Shown: positions 1 to 9,300 of the stretch, in pieces
Position numbering within the stretch: the stretch's first letter is position 1
Layout: every line of letters starts with the position of its first letter
NCBI GenBank assembly: GCA_002385665.1
Contig: DGDX01000072.1
Span: 1-27,042, forward strand
Source of the DNA: Firmicutes bacterium UBA3941
Lineage (GTDB): Bacteria > Bacillota > Clostridia > Caldicoprobacterales > UBA3941
DNA length: 27,042 nt
Direction: 5' to 3'
Program-made: the position numbers and the translations under genes
Notes under the pieces: model-generated
Databases searched by the model: none
What the model was told of the DNA's origin: nothing
The model's input: the letters and a program-made list of their open reading frames with translations, nothing else

Positions 1-305
1 AGGACGGTGTTAATAGTAATTGTTGCCAGTTGTCCGGATCGTGCTAGAAATCTAAAGTTCTCAAATCCCACAAAGGGGCTTTTTAGAATTCCGTCGCCAT
101 AATTATATTTTATGAAGGCCAAATAAATCCCAGGCATTGGCAGATAGCTGAATATAAAGAAGAAAATTATCACCGGAAGGGTCATCAATAAAAGAGTTTT
201 GTTTTTCTTTACCTTTTTAAGAAAAGATGACTGGCTTTTCTGCTTTCTATGAGAGATTTTCTGATCGATGGTAGCAGCTTTGACCTTTGCCGCTTTGACT
301 TCCAT
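1..305 (-). CDS. Sugar ABC transporter permease, LplB/PotB-type (partial, N-terminus only)
   Basis: The first 101 codons are present; the rest runs off the left edge. A basic, hydrophilic N-terminus of about 37 residues, rich in Lys and Gln, is followed by a hydrophobic membrane segment (about residues 38-64) containing the stretch PVIIFFFIFSYLPMPGIY. Next come a YNYGDG segment and FVGFENF. This layout is typical of the first transmembrane helix and following loop of LplB/YtcP-type permeases of CUT1 (oligosaccharide) ABC importers. The start at 305 is set by a GGAAGGAG ribosome binding site 7 nt upstream. The family usually has about 300 residues and works with a second permease and a lipoprotein binding protein, neither of which is visible here. 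Transcription probably starts at the regulated promoter near 728. The substrate is unknown; the nearby uronate genes make an oligouronide or uronate plausible, but this is inference. Confidence 0.85.
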   Translation of the reverse strand, partial: MEVKAAKVKAATIDQKISHRKQKSQSSFLKKVKKNKTLLLMTLPVIIFFFIFSYLPMPGIYLAFIKYNYGDGILKSPFVGFENFRFLARSGQLATITINTV

Positions 306-713
306 ATGAATTCTCCTTCCCTAGAATTTAACTACCCTTAATTGGTGTCTTCCAACGAAGTTAAAGATAGGGGCTTGAAGTCGATAGGAATTGATATTAC
401 CAGTGCAGTTTTACTTCTTGAGCTGGTTAATAATGCCATAGTATGAATGTAGATTGGAACATTGCTTTAATGTCGTTAAATATGTATTGATTTATATGTT
501 GTCAACAATGCATTGGTCTAGCACTAAATCAGATGGGTTAACCGACTTTACAATGCCAGGTCTTTTACCTAACATATGTGTCCTATAGATTAATCTGACT
601 ATCTCGTCTTAATAAACAGTTCGGTCGCTTAAAATGTGTGAAAATTAAAATTCGGTTAATATATTCTATGCCGATTGGATGAAATAAGAAGTTGAGATGT
701 TACTTATCAAGCA
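306..713 (-). other. Long untranslated leader of the ABC permease gene
   Basis: About 410 nt separate the main promoter from the permease start, and I find no convincing ORF on either strand. A second promoter-like pair on the minus strand, TTGACA (505-500) and TATTTA (482-477) with 17-nt spacing, lies inside the leader and would give a shorter 5' end near 470. The -35 element sits in a small palindrome (TGTTGTCAACA on the plus strand). I recognise no riboswitch class. Confidence 0.4.
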
Positions 714-763
714 TATGAAACCGGTTTCATAACAATTATAAATCCTTTTTTTGTTAAAGTCAA
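714..763 (-). promoter_or_regulatory. Sigma-A-type promoter with LacI/GalR-type operator
   Basis: On the minus strand a -35 TTGACT (763-758) and a perfect -10 TATAAT (740-735) are separated by 17 nt. Directly after the -10 lies the perfect 18-bp palindrome TATGAAACCGGTTTCATA (714-731), covering the predicted transcription start (about 728) to roughly +15. A palindrome with a central CG of the TGAAACCGGTTTCA kind is typical of operators for LacI/GalR-family regulators, including CcpA-like sites. Its placement over +1 predicts repression of the ABC transporter operon until an inducer is present. The regulator gene is not in this window. Confidence 0.85.
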
Positions 764-797
764 CACTTTTTTCATAAATATGGTGACACTTTTCATA
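763..797. repeat. Direct repeat abutting the -35 element
   Basis: ACACTTTTTTCATA (763-776) and ACACTTTTCATA (786-797) are direct repeats 23 nt apart, start to start, differing by two T residues. They lie just upstream of and touch the -35 of the ABC permease promoter. That is where activators of the AraC type often bind as direct repeats. The function is inferred from position only. Confidence 0.4.
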
Positions 798-838
798 TTA
801 CATAGTCAGAACTACTATATAGCAATGATTTTACTATG

Positions 839-893
839 TATAATATGTTGACAGTAGAAGAAAATGATAGGGAGAGTAGAAGTTTTAGGAGGA
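839..893 (+). promoter_or_regulatory. Promoter -10 and ribosome binding site of the DUF6062-like gene
   Basis: TATAAT at 839-844 is a consensus -10 element, but the -35 region at 17-nt spacing (TATATA) is poor. AGGAGGA at 887-893 is a strong ribosome binding site 5 nt before the ATG at 899. Together they argue that the upstream in-frame ATG at 836, which overlaps the -10 element, is not the start. Confidence 0.55.
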
Positions 894-898
894 TTACA

Positions 899-1639
899 AT
901 GAAGCAGCAAATACACACCTTTCCGTTATGGGACAGAATCGAATCAAGATCCGAATGCCCTTTTTGCGAGATATTGGAAGAAACCCAAAGATCCTATATC
1001 TCCAGTATGTTTCGCAATATGACAACTGATAAAGACTTCATACAGCATCTGCGGAGTAATTCCTTTTGTGATAGTCATTTCGCTTGTTTAATGGAGTATA
1101 GGGATAAATTTGGCCTGGCCCTGTTACTAAATCAGCTAATCACCTATGAAATGGCTGATTTGGAGTCCACAAGTATAAAAAGTTACCCTATCCCTGATAA
1201 AAAAGGCCCTCTTCAAAAGCTTCTTGAAAGATTCTTATCTGCGGCTCCTGTAAAAACATATGAGGAACCGCCAGCTAATAGATGTGCTCTGTGTACCCAT
1301 TTGGATGAAAAGGAGTCGGATTATATGGCTACCTTGATACAGCTTTGGGGGGAAGATCTTCATTTTAGGGCTTTGTACTATAATAGTCAGGGATTTTGCC
1401 TCAAACACTTTTATTCAACCACCGAAATGGCTCCAAATATTTTGGAGGGTAAAGAACTCAAAAATTTCCTGGATACCAGTTTCTATGTCCAAATTCAGAG
1501 TATGAAGCGGCTAAATGAAGATTTGAAATGGTTTATAAAAAAATTTAACTATGAATATACAAATGAACCTTGGAAAAACTCCAGGGATTGCCTGGTGAGG
1601 GGTATATTTAAAATAAAAAAGAAAGATCCCATAAACTAG
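899..1639 (+). CDS. DUF6062-like protein with two CxxC...CxxH modules
   Basis: A soluble 246-residue protein of unknown function with no signal peptide or membrane segment. Its clear feature is an internal duplication of cysteine/histidine sites: C20, C23, C57, H60 in the N-terminal half and C129, C132, C167, H170 in the C-terminal half. Each is C-x2-C, a gap of 33-34 residues, then C-x2-H followed by F. This suggests two zinc (or other metal) sites of C3H type, with similar short motifs (CPFC, FCDSHF, CALC, FCLKHF). The pattern matches my memory of the DUF6062 family found in Clostridia; no biochemical role is known to me. The ATG at 899 has AGGAGGA ideally spaced; an in-frame ATG 63 nt upstream would include the promoter. 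The gene stands alone, divergent from the ABC transporter and convergent with the TIM-barrel gene. Confidence 0.8.
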   Translation: MKQQIHTFPLWDRIESRSECPFCEILEETQRSYISSMFRNMTTDKDFIQHLRSNSFCDSHFACLMEYRDKFGLALLLNQLITYEMADLESTSIKSYPIPDKKGPLQKLLERFLSAAPVKTYEEPPANRCALCTHLDEKESDYMATLIQLWGEDLHFRALYYNSQGFCLKHFYSTTEMAPNILEGKELKNFLDTSFYVQIQSMKRLNEDLKWFIKKFNYEYTNEPWKNSRDCLVRGIFKIKKKDPIN

Positions 1640-1650
1640 GATCTTTCTTT
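1618..1650. terminator. Bidirectional intrinsic terminator
   Basis: A perfect 12-bp inverted repeat (1618-1629 and 1639-1650, arm AAAGAAAGATCC) with a 9-nt loop lies between the convergent DUF6062-like gene and the TIM-barrel gene. Its A-rich left edge and T-rich right edge give a T tract in both directions. The TAG stop of the plus-strand gene falls in the loop and first stem base. Confidence 0.85.
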
Positions 1651-1666
1651 CTGAATCATACAATTC

Positions 1667-2521
1667 TTATATTAGCCCTTTTAAGAACCTTACGGCCTCT
1701 CTTATATCCTGCTCGGGATTTTTTCCCACTTCTCTTTCAATGGTTAAAAATCCATTGTATCCTATGTCCTCCAATGCTTTTAACCAATTGGGGAAGTCTA
1801 CATGCCCTTCACCAAGGGGTGTCTCCAGGAAATAATCCTCCAAACGAAGATCCTCTATACCGCCCTCTGCAAAGAATGTATAAATCCTTTCCGGATCACT
1901 CTTTTGTTTCATAATACCATCCTTGGCATGGGTATGAACTATGTAGTCCTTCAAAGTATATACACCCTTAACCGGATCATCCCCTGTCACCATAACAAAG
2001 TTGGCAGGATCAAAGTTAACCCTCACACCCCTGCTCCTAAGGGAATCCAAGAAGTCTTTAAGGACAGCGGCTGTCTCCGGACCGGTCTCTATAGCGAAAT
2101 ATGCCCCCAGTTCATCACCGTATTCTCCCAATTCCTCGCAGGCATCCTGCAGGATCTTGTACCTGGGATGATTGGGATCTTCCGGAATTACGCCGATGTG
2201 TGTAGTTACGACCTTGGTATCCAGATCTTTGGCCAGATCCATTATCATCTTAGATCTATTGATCCTTTCGGGGTTGTCCTCGGCTATGGCAAATCCATGC
2301 CCGCCTAGATCCCCACAAAGGGCAGAGACCACCAGACCATGGGATCTAATGAGGTCCAGAATTTCCTTCCTTCTTGCCGGCGAAAGATTTTCCGGAGCCA
2401 TTTCACCTGAAGTCGCATAGATCTGTATACCGGTAGCACCCACCTCTTTAGCCTTCGCTATACCCTCCTCCAGGGGTAACCTAAAGGAATCCACCATAAC
2501 ACCAATGCTAAACCTTGACAT
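1667..2521 (-). CDS. Sugar phosphate isomerase/epimerase-like TIM barrel
   Basis: A 284-residue member of the xylose isomerase-like TIM-barrel superfamily (IolE/IolH/AP endonuclease 2 type). The expected metal ligands are present: E145 in AIETGP, D171 in NFDPAN, H196/H198 in HTHAKD, and E262 in TIEREVG near the C-terminus. Enzymes of this group isomerise, epimerise or dehydrate sugars and cyclitols using a divalent metal in the cytoplasm; the substrate cannot be told from sequence. The start has AAGGAG 8 nt upstream. It lies 49 nt after addA in the same direction, so it may be co-transcribed, but the theme of the window (acid sugars) fits it better than DNA repair does. It ends at the shared bidirectional terminator. 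Confidence 0.88.
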   Translation of the reverse strand: MSRFSIGVMVDSFRLPLEEGIAKAKEVGATGIQIYATSGEMAPENLSPARRKEILDLIRSHGLVVSALCGDLGGHGFAIAEDNPERINRSKMIMDLAKDLDTKVVTTHIGVIPEDPNHPRYKILQDACEELGEYGDELGAYFAIETGPETAAVLKDFLDSLRSRGVRVNFDPANFVMVTGDDPVKGVYTLKDYIVHTHAKDGIMKQKSDPERIYTFFAEGGIEDLRLEDYFLETPLGEGHVDFPNWLKALEDIGYNGFLTIEREVGKNPEQDIREAVRFLKGLI

Positions 2522-2570
2522 CCTATCATCTCCTTCTTCTTTATTTTTATAAGTTAGAGATTAAACTTAA

Positions 2571-5500
2571 TTAGAATTCCAAGATCTGTCCATTCCAAAA
2601 TAGATATATATACCTACCTATGACCTTTTTATCCGTGATTTCTTCCAAGGCATAGGCATAGTAATCAATCTGGGCTTTATATCTGTCACGAATTGCTTCG
2701 AGTCCTCCCTTAGGTTCAACATAATCCGTCTTATAATCTACAAGAACAATCCCCTCCGGTTCCTCAAAATAGCAATCCACAATCCCCTGAAGTATGATCC
2801 CATCGTTTTCACAGATCGATCCGGATAGTTCGGGATAGAGCCTGATGCTGGGCAGTTCAATGGTGAAGGGAACCTCCTTGAAGATTTTCTCTGCCTTTAG
2901 CATTCTGGTTCCTAAGGGAGAACGCAGGAATCTACCTATCCTAAGGATATCAACCACCTGGGCCTGTTCCTTGGTAATGAGCTGAATTTTGACCATATCT
3001 TCTATCTGAGCCCTTATGGCATCTTCGGATGTCGCCCTTTTAAAATCTAAATGCTGTAAAACAAAGTGGAGTAAGCTGCCCCATTCTGCGGATGTCAGAC
3101 CCCTGGCCTCTTCCTCTAAAAAGGACGGTCTTCTTATAAGGGTGGGCATTGCTAGAGACATAGCGGGGATTTCCTCTGAAAATTCCGTATCCAAATGCCT
3201 TTTTAATTCCGTTACCGATACCTTTACAGGCAGCCTGCTGGCCTGGTCATGTGGATACTTCCAGCTCAATCTATTTATAACCTCATCCCTTAGGGATATC
3301 TCATCTTCTTCGCCTATCTCCCATAGGAGATCCCCGGATTTTATAGAACTATCCTGCAAAATTTCAACGCCCATGGCATCCGCCTTACCATAAAGGGATA
3401 ATTTCCATCTGGAATCATGAGCTATAAGCCTATCCGTATCCATTCCCTCTGGATCAAGAATCTGCCTTAAAGGCAATCCATCCTTATGTCTGATTATAGC
3501 TGGGCCTATCCAGTCCAGAAATCTCCTTGCCCTCATTGTTTCGTATTCGGGAAGTTTTAAATCCTCAATTGCAAGGGCATCTGCCCACCTGCTGACTTCC
3601 CGCCTTAAATCTTTAACAGCACCGGTTATGATCAGCCTCTCCCTTGCCCTGGTCAAAGCAACATATAGGATCCGCATCTCCTCTGAAAGGGTCTCCAAGG
3701 TAATCCTGTGCTTAAGGCTTTCTTTGGCCAATGTGGAATATATTATCCTCCTGTCATAGTCCACATAATCCGGCCCTAATCCTAAGTCATGGTGAAATAG
3801 GATGTTTCTTGTAGTATCCATAAGATTGAACTGTTTCCCACATCCAGCCACAAACACTATGGGGAATTCCAGACCCTTACTCTTGTGTATACTCATTATC
3901 CTGACCACATTTTCATTTTCCCCTAGAATCTTAGCGCTGCCCATATCCCCCTGGCCGGTTTTTAGCCTGTCAATATAGAGGATAAAGTTAAATAACCCCT
4001 TGTAACTGGTTTCCTCGTATTGGCGTGCTCTCTCAAACAGGATTCTAAGGTTTGCCTGGCGCTGCACCCCGCCGGGAAGGGCCCCAACACAGCTGTAATA
4101 TCCTGTTTCTCCGTAAAGATACCATATGAGCTCATCGGTGGACATATACTGGGATATATCCCGCCATCTATTTAATTTGTCAATAAACGCCCGGGCCTTT
4201 TGGGCGAGCCTGTCCTCCCCTTCCTGGGCCTTTTTGACAAGGGCTTCGTAGAAGGTAGATTCCCGGTCCACAAGCCTGACATCGATAAGCTCCTCAGGGC
4301 TCCACGATTCTATGGGGGATCTTAATACCGCCAGCAATGGGATGTCCTGCATAGGGTTGTCAATTATCTGAAGCAGGGATAGCATGGTCTGTACCTCAAT
4401 GGTTTTAAAGTAGCCGGTACCACTGTCAGAGTATACCGGTATTCCCTGTAAGGATAATTCCTCCTGAAAAGTATCCGCCCAATTGACGGTAGTTCTAAGT
4501 AGTATGACTATATCCCTGAATTCTGCCTTCCGATAATCGCCTTTGGCTTTATCAAAGATCCTGGCGGGCTTCCCCTTGCCTTCCGGTGAAACCAGCTCCA
4601 ATATCCTGCGGGCAATTATTCTGGCCTCGGTCTGGATAATATCCAGGGGTTCTCCCCTTGCCCCTTCATCGCCGTCTTCACCATCTTCGTCATCCTCGCC
4701 GAGGTCCCCATAGTCAGAGCTCGTATTTTGGTAGGGCTCTGCATCTTCAGGGGAAGCATCGTCTTTCATATCGATTATATGAAATTCTATGGGCTCGCCC
4801 TCCGGCGGTTCACCATGTGCCCCCTCCTTAAAGACTGCACCGAGATTTAGTGCTTCCTCATCATCATAATCCAGTTCTCCTACGTTTTTGGACATTATCT
4901 GACTGAAAATGAAGTTGACCCCGTCGATAATACTCTTTCGACTTCTGAAATTCTTAAAGAGTTGAATCTTTCGGTCTCTGGATCCCGGCTTCAAGGAATA
5001 AGAGAAATACTTTTCCAGAAATAGATCCGGCCTTGCTTGACGGAAGCGATAGATACTCTGCTTCACATCCCCCACCATAAACATATTGGGCCTTTGGTCA
5101 TACTTTCTGGAAATGGTGCTAAGGATCACCTCCTGCACCAGATTGCTGTCCTGATATTCATCCACCAGAACCTCTTCGTATCTTTCACGAAGGTTTAGAG
5201 CGATCTCTGAGGGGATTCTTTCGCCGTTCTCATCCTCATCCAGCAAGATTTCAAGGCACATATGCTCCAGATCGTTAAAGTCTACCAGTCCCTTGTCCCT
5301 CTTCTTCGCCTGGTACCTCTCTCCCAGCTCCAAAACCAGATCGATAAGGCACTTCATCCTGGGATAAAGGCTCCTTAGATCCCTTATTACCTGATCCGGT
5401 TCTATAGCGAATAATCTGTCTTGAATTCTCTTTATGCCGGCCTTAACATTGTCCCGTATCTTCTTTACCTGCTCCTGTTTATCCTTGTCCGCATCCTTGC

Positions 5501-6380
5501 CGTATCTGGGCAGCCTTTTGAAATCCACTTTTGATACATAATCATGGACGCTTTCCCAGCCTTCATGAAAGCCCTTTAGGATAGCCTCTATAGCGGAATG
5601 CTCCTCCACAAAGTTTTTAAGATATGGCTGCAATCCCGGATCCCCTTTTATTATATCAATAGCCTGGGCCATGGATTCTGCCAGCCCCATTACTTCTACT
5701 CTTGTGCTTTCAAGAAGTTCCTTGCCCCATGGAGTATTGCCCAGATCGGTACCGTATGGGATATTAAAAGCACGGCTATGGTTGTGGAGCCATTCCTCAG
5801 GCCATGGATGGCTTTGTACAAAATCATAGAGCCCCAATACCATATCCTGAAGCCTTTTATCATCCCGATTGCTGCTGTAACTTTCTACCAAATCCAGGAA
5901 ATCCTCGTCCATCTCGTCTTGTAGGTACCTATCTTCAAAAAGCTCCTCCAAAGCCTCCAACTTTAAAAGAAGCCCTTCGGTTTCATTGGCTATTCGGAAG
6001 TTGGGATCAATGTCCAATTGATGGAAATTATTCTTTATAACCTCCAGACAGAAGGAGTGTATGGTGGTTATACTGGCCCTATTTAAAAGAGCCAGCTGGC
6101 GCTGTAAAACTTCAGATTCGGGATCGTTCTCCAAAGCGTCGGAAAGAGCATCCCCTATTCTCTCTTTCATCTCCGTGGCAGCTGCATTAGTAAAGGTAAC
6201 CACCAACAATCGGTCTATGTCCACCGAGTCCTTTGGATCCATAATCCTTTGAATTATTCTCTCTACCAAAACCGCCGTTTTTCCTGCTCCCGCGGCGGCC
6301 GCTACCAAAAGATTACTACCCTTAACCCTTACGGCATCCAATTGCTCCCTTGTCCACTTTATTTTACCGGCCACTACCAT
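2571..6380 (-). CDS. addA: ATP-dependent helicase/nuclease subunit A
   Basis: AddA is the UvrD-like 3'-5' helicase plus nuclease subunit of AddAB, which resects double-strand breaks and loads RecA in response to Chi. In order: Q-motif (TREQLDAV), Walker A GAGKT at 31-35, motif Ia VTFTNAAATEM, motif II VDEYQD near 405, motif III GDVKQSIYRFR, motif IV NFRS, motif V IHKSKGLEF near 830, motif VI LYVALTRARER near 910. A RecB-type nuclease domain at the C-terminus has the VDYKTDYV active-site motif near 1215. Length (1269) is close to that of known AddA proteins. An acidic stretch at about 548-575 is unusual (see findings). It overlaps the end of addB by 17 nt, indicating coupling. The start is slightly ambiguous: ATG at 6380 has AAGGA 8 nt upstream, while a GTG two codons later (6374) is ideally spaced from GGGAGG. 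Confidence 0.97.
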   Translation of the reverse strand: MVVAGKIKWTREQLDAVRVKGSNLLVAAAAGAGKTAVLVERIIQRIMDPKDSVDIDRLLVVTFTNAAATEMKERIGDALSDALENDPESEVLQRQLALLNRASITTIHSFCLEVIKNNFHQLDIDPNFRIANETEGLLLKLEALEELFEDRYLQDEMDEDFLDLVESYSSNRDDKRLQDMVLGLYDFVQSHPWPEEWLHNHSRAFNIPYGTDLGNTPWGKELLESTRVEVMGLAESMAQAIDIIKGDPGLQPYLKNFVEEHSAIEAILKGFHEGWESVHDYVSKVDFKRLPRYGKDADKDKQEQVKKIRDNVKAGIKRIQDRLFAIEPDQVIRDLRSLYPRMKCLIDLVLELGERYQAKKRDKGLVDFNDLEHMCLEILLDEDENGERIPSEIALNLRERYEEVLVDEYQDSNLVQEVILSTISRKYDQRPNMFMVGDVKQSIYRFRQARPDLFLEKYFSYSLKPGSRDRKIQLFKNFRSRKSIIDGVNFIFSQIMSKNVGELDYDDEEALNLGAVFKEGAHGEPPEGEPIEFHIIDMKDDASPEDAEPYQNTSSDYGDLGEDDEDGEDGDEGARGEPLDIIQTEARIIARRILELVSPEGKGKPARIFDKAKGDYRKAEFRDIVILLRTTVNWADTFQEELSLQGIPVYSDSGTGYFKTIEVQTMLSLLQIIDNPMQDIPLLAVLRSPIESWSPEELIDVRLVDRESTFYEALVKKAQEGEDRLAQKARAFIDKLNRWRDISQYMSTDELIWYLYGETGYYSCVGALPGGVQRQANLRILFERARQYEETSYKGLFNFILYIDRLKTGQGDMGSAKILGENENVVRIMSIHKSKGLEFPIVFVAGCGKQFNLMDTTRNILFHHDLGLGPDYVDYDRRIIYSTLAKESLKHRITLETLSEEMRILYVALTRARERLIITGAVKDLRREVSRWADALAIEDLKLPEYETMRARRFLDWIGPAIIRHKDGLPLRQILDPEGMDTDRLIAHDSRWKLSLYGKADAMGVEILQDSSIKSGDLLWEIGEEDEISLRDEVINRLSWKYPHDQASRLPVKVSVTELKRHLDTEFSEEIPAMSLAMPTLIRRPSFLEEEARGLTSAEWGSLLHFVLQHLDFKRATSEDAIRAQIEDMVKIQLITKEQAQVVDILRIGRFLRSPLGTRMLKAEKIFKEVPFTIELPSIRLYPELSGSICENDGIILQGIVDCYFEEPEGIVLVDYKTDYVEPKGGLEAIRDRYKAQIDYYAYALEEITDKKVIGRYIYLFWNGQILEF

Positions 6381-9300
6381 CCCTCCCGTCCTTCATATTA
6401 TCCCAGACCTCTTCCTCTTTCATATCCTTTATAAAGCGATAACGGTTATCCTGAAATGAGGGATCGAATTGACAAACCGATGAATAGGGGCAATACTTAC
6501 ATGCCGTCGTCTTCTTATCCCTATAGGGATTTATATAGGCATTGCCTTCTATTATCTCCTGAGCCATACGGATTAGCAGGTCCTTACTGTATCTGCAAAG
6601 ATTATCGAACTGTTCCATGCTGGCTGCGGAAGATTTTCCAAGCTTACCGTTCTTATTGATCCGTGCCGGTACGATTAGGGATGCCCCGTCGATATCCCGA
6701 TCCATTTCCCTTATAAGATTTACATCCGCCAATACCAATCCATCCATCTTAAGCTTCTTCATTATGGCTTTCTCTATATCTCCCTCATCTACTTCACCGG
6801 TCAACCGGATTAGTGGATCATCTATCTTAAAATATAACATCCCGGCGGGCAAAATCTTGTCCCCCAATATTCCCCTGCCATTATCCATTACTGCCCCCAG
6901 GTAGGTGACCAACTGTATTTGAAGGCCATAATAGACATCGGACAACTTAAAGGATCTGCTGCCTGATTTATAATCAATGATCCGGATGTAGGTCCCCTCA
7001 TCAGCCTTAAGGGCATCGACCCTGTCGATTCTGCCAACCAGGTGAACCTGCTCACCGGAAGGTAGTTCAAGAACGATGGGGGGAAACATATCATTTTTAG
7101 AATCGCCAAAGGACACCTCATATCCTATGGGCTCAAAGCCACTTCTTATAATATGCTCCCTTATGACCCAAATAGCCCTGGCTACAACCCGCTTTAAGCG
7201 AACGACTAAATATCTATAGCGATCACTATTATTTATCAGCCAACCCATCCTCTTTTCCAACAGCTCATCCACGATGATAGAAATCTCCTGACGGCACCAT
7301 TCCCTATCAAAATCTTCCCAGCCTATACCGGCATCCTTTATCCTGGAAGAGAATGCATCTATACAATCGTGCATAAAGCTGCCCATGTCCGGTGGTGTAA
7401 GCCTATAAACCCTTCTCTCCCTGGCCCCGAGCCCATACCTTAAGTAGTAGGAAAACGGACAGGATGCATATTGCTCCAGCCTTGATATGCTGGAATACAT
7501 AGGCGATCCGTAGAGCATAGCCGCCCTTTTTGCTCCCACCTTTTCTACTTGATTGGTATAGTCCATCCACTCTACTACCCTGTCTACCCTTTCCTTCCAG
7601 GAATCTTGGCTTACATACCAATCTCTTACATGTTTCCACATGGGATTAACCCCATGACCCAATATACCCTGCCTTACAGCAGAGATAAGTTGATTGAAGG
7701 TGGGAAGCGGTGCAGAGACCATATTGAATATTTCCTCCGGTTTGTTTGTCTCCGACAGGTTGTTGCGCTCCCTTATCCTGGGAAAGAGCTTTTTTAGCCT
7801 TGAGATTATGATGGAAGGTCTCATGGTCCTGCCTTCATGATCTGCAATGGGATAACTTATAAATAGGCTGCCTCCGGTGGTGGATAGGGTAGAATAGATT
7901 ATAAACTGTTCCTCATATGCCCGGGTCCTGGTGTCCTGGGCCAGTTCCACCCCCATATTCCGAAGGACATTCCTATCCCCGTCGGAAAGTATCCCTTCTT
8001 CTCCCGGTGGTGCCGGAAAGACCCCATCATTCACTCCCAGAATAAATAAGGCCTTAATCTCATGGCTCCTGGATCTCTCTACACTTCCTACCAACACCTG
8101 ATCAAGAGAAGGAGGAATAAGGCCGATCTTATGCTCGCTAAAGCCTATGGACAAAACTTCCCGGAATCTCTCGATCCCCATGCTTTCCTCTCCCATGGCT
8201 TCTACCGTCTGATCCAGTACTTCCATTACAATATTCCAGATCTGTCCATACTCGTTGGCCAGGCTTAGGGAGCCTGCTTCCCTTAAGTCATCAATGCGTT
8301 CTTCTATTAACTCAGGTATTTCTAATTCACATAAAAACTCATAGACCGCACTGCACATATCCCGTACTGGGGTGCGTCCCCTGGTTTTCTTTCGAAAATC
8401 CATAAGGGGCTTTAGAACATTCCGGCGGGTACGGTTCACTCTGTCTATTATGGAAAGCTCCCGCTCCGTCATTTCTCCTGAATAAAACCCCGAATCCGGC
8501 CTGTAATCCCAGTCCTCCTCCCTTGTCCATTGGTTCCCCCTTATGCCATTTGCCAGGACATAGTTCTCCAGGATGTCTATTTCCTCCCTGGCTATCCCGG
8601 TCAGACCTGTCTTTAAATACCTGAACACCGACTCATAGGACCAATTATGCACGAAGATATCCATCATGGATAATACCAGAGTAACCAGGGGATGGCTGTC
8701 AACGGGCTTTTTCCTGTCTATGAAAAAGGGAATGGAGTATTGAGGAAATATGGCTGATATAAGGCCTTCGTATTCTGCCAAATTCCTCGTGACCACCGCT
8801 ATATCCTTAAATCTGATGCCCTTTTCCATGCAAAGGGATTGAATGCTTCGCGCTGCCTCTTCTATCTCGGTATAAATATTGCTGGCAGTAAATATTTCTA
8901 TATCCTTGGTTGGTTTAGTATATCTTTTATAGGGATAGGTAAAAAAGTAGCCCTCCAGATGGGCCAGTTCCGGACTGTCCTTATACCTGTAGAAGGGCTC
9001 CTCTTTGAAGGTTACGGCCTTCTCAATAGCAATTTGATTTTTTTGCGCCAGCTCCCTTAGTTTCAAGGCTGTATTTCGTACCGGAGTAAAAACATCTCCG
9101 CTAGAAAAGGGTATCTCATCGAACAGATAGTCGGTACATAGGCATACATTGACCCGTTTGGATTTCTTAAGCAGCTCCTCTATAACGCTATACTCTTGAG
9201 GGGTAAACCCTGAAAATTCATCGATCCAAATCTCAGCCCCATCAAACTGAGTAGATTCAGGCAGTTTTTCAGCCATTAGGGTAAGATCATCGTCAGCGTC

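Noticed and set aside
1802..2308. Plus-strand open frame of 168 codons opposite the TIM-barrel gene
   Set aside because: It is antisense to a gene with clear motifs, has no ribosome binding site and shows no recognisable protein pattern.
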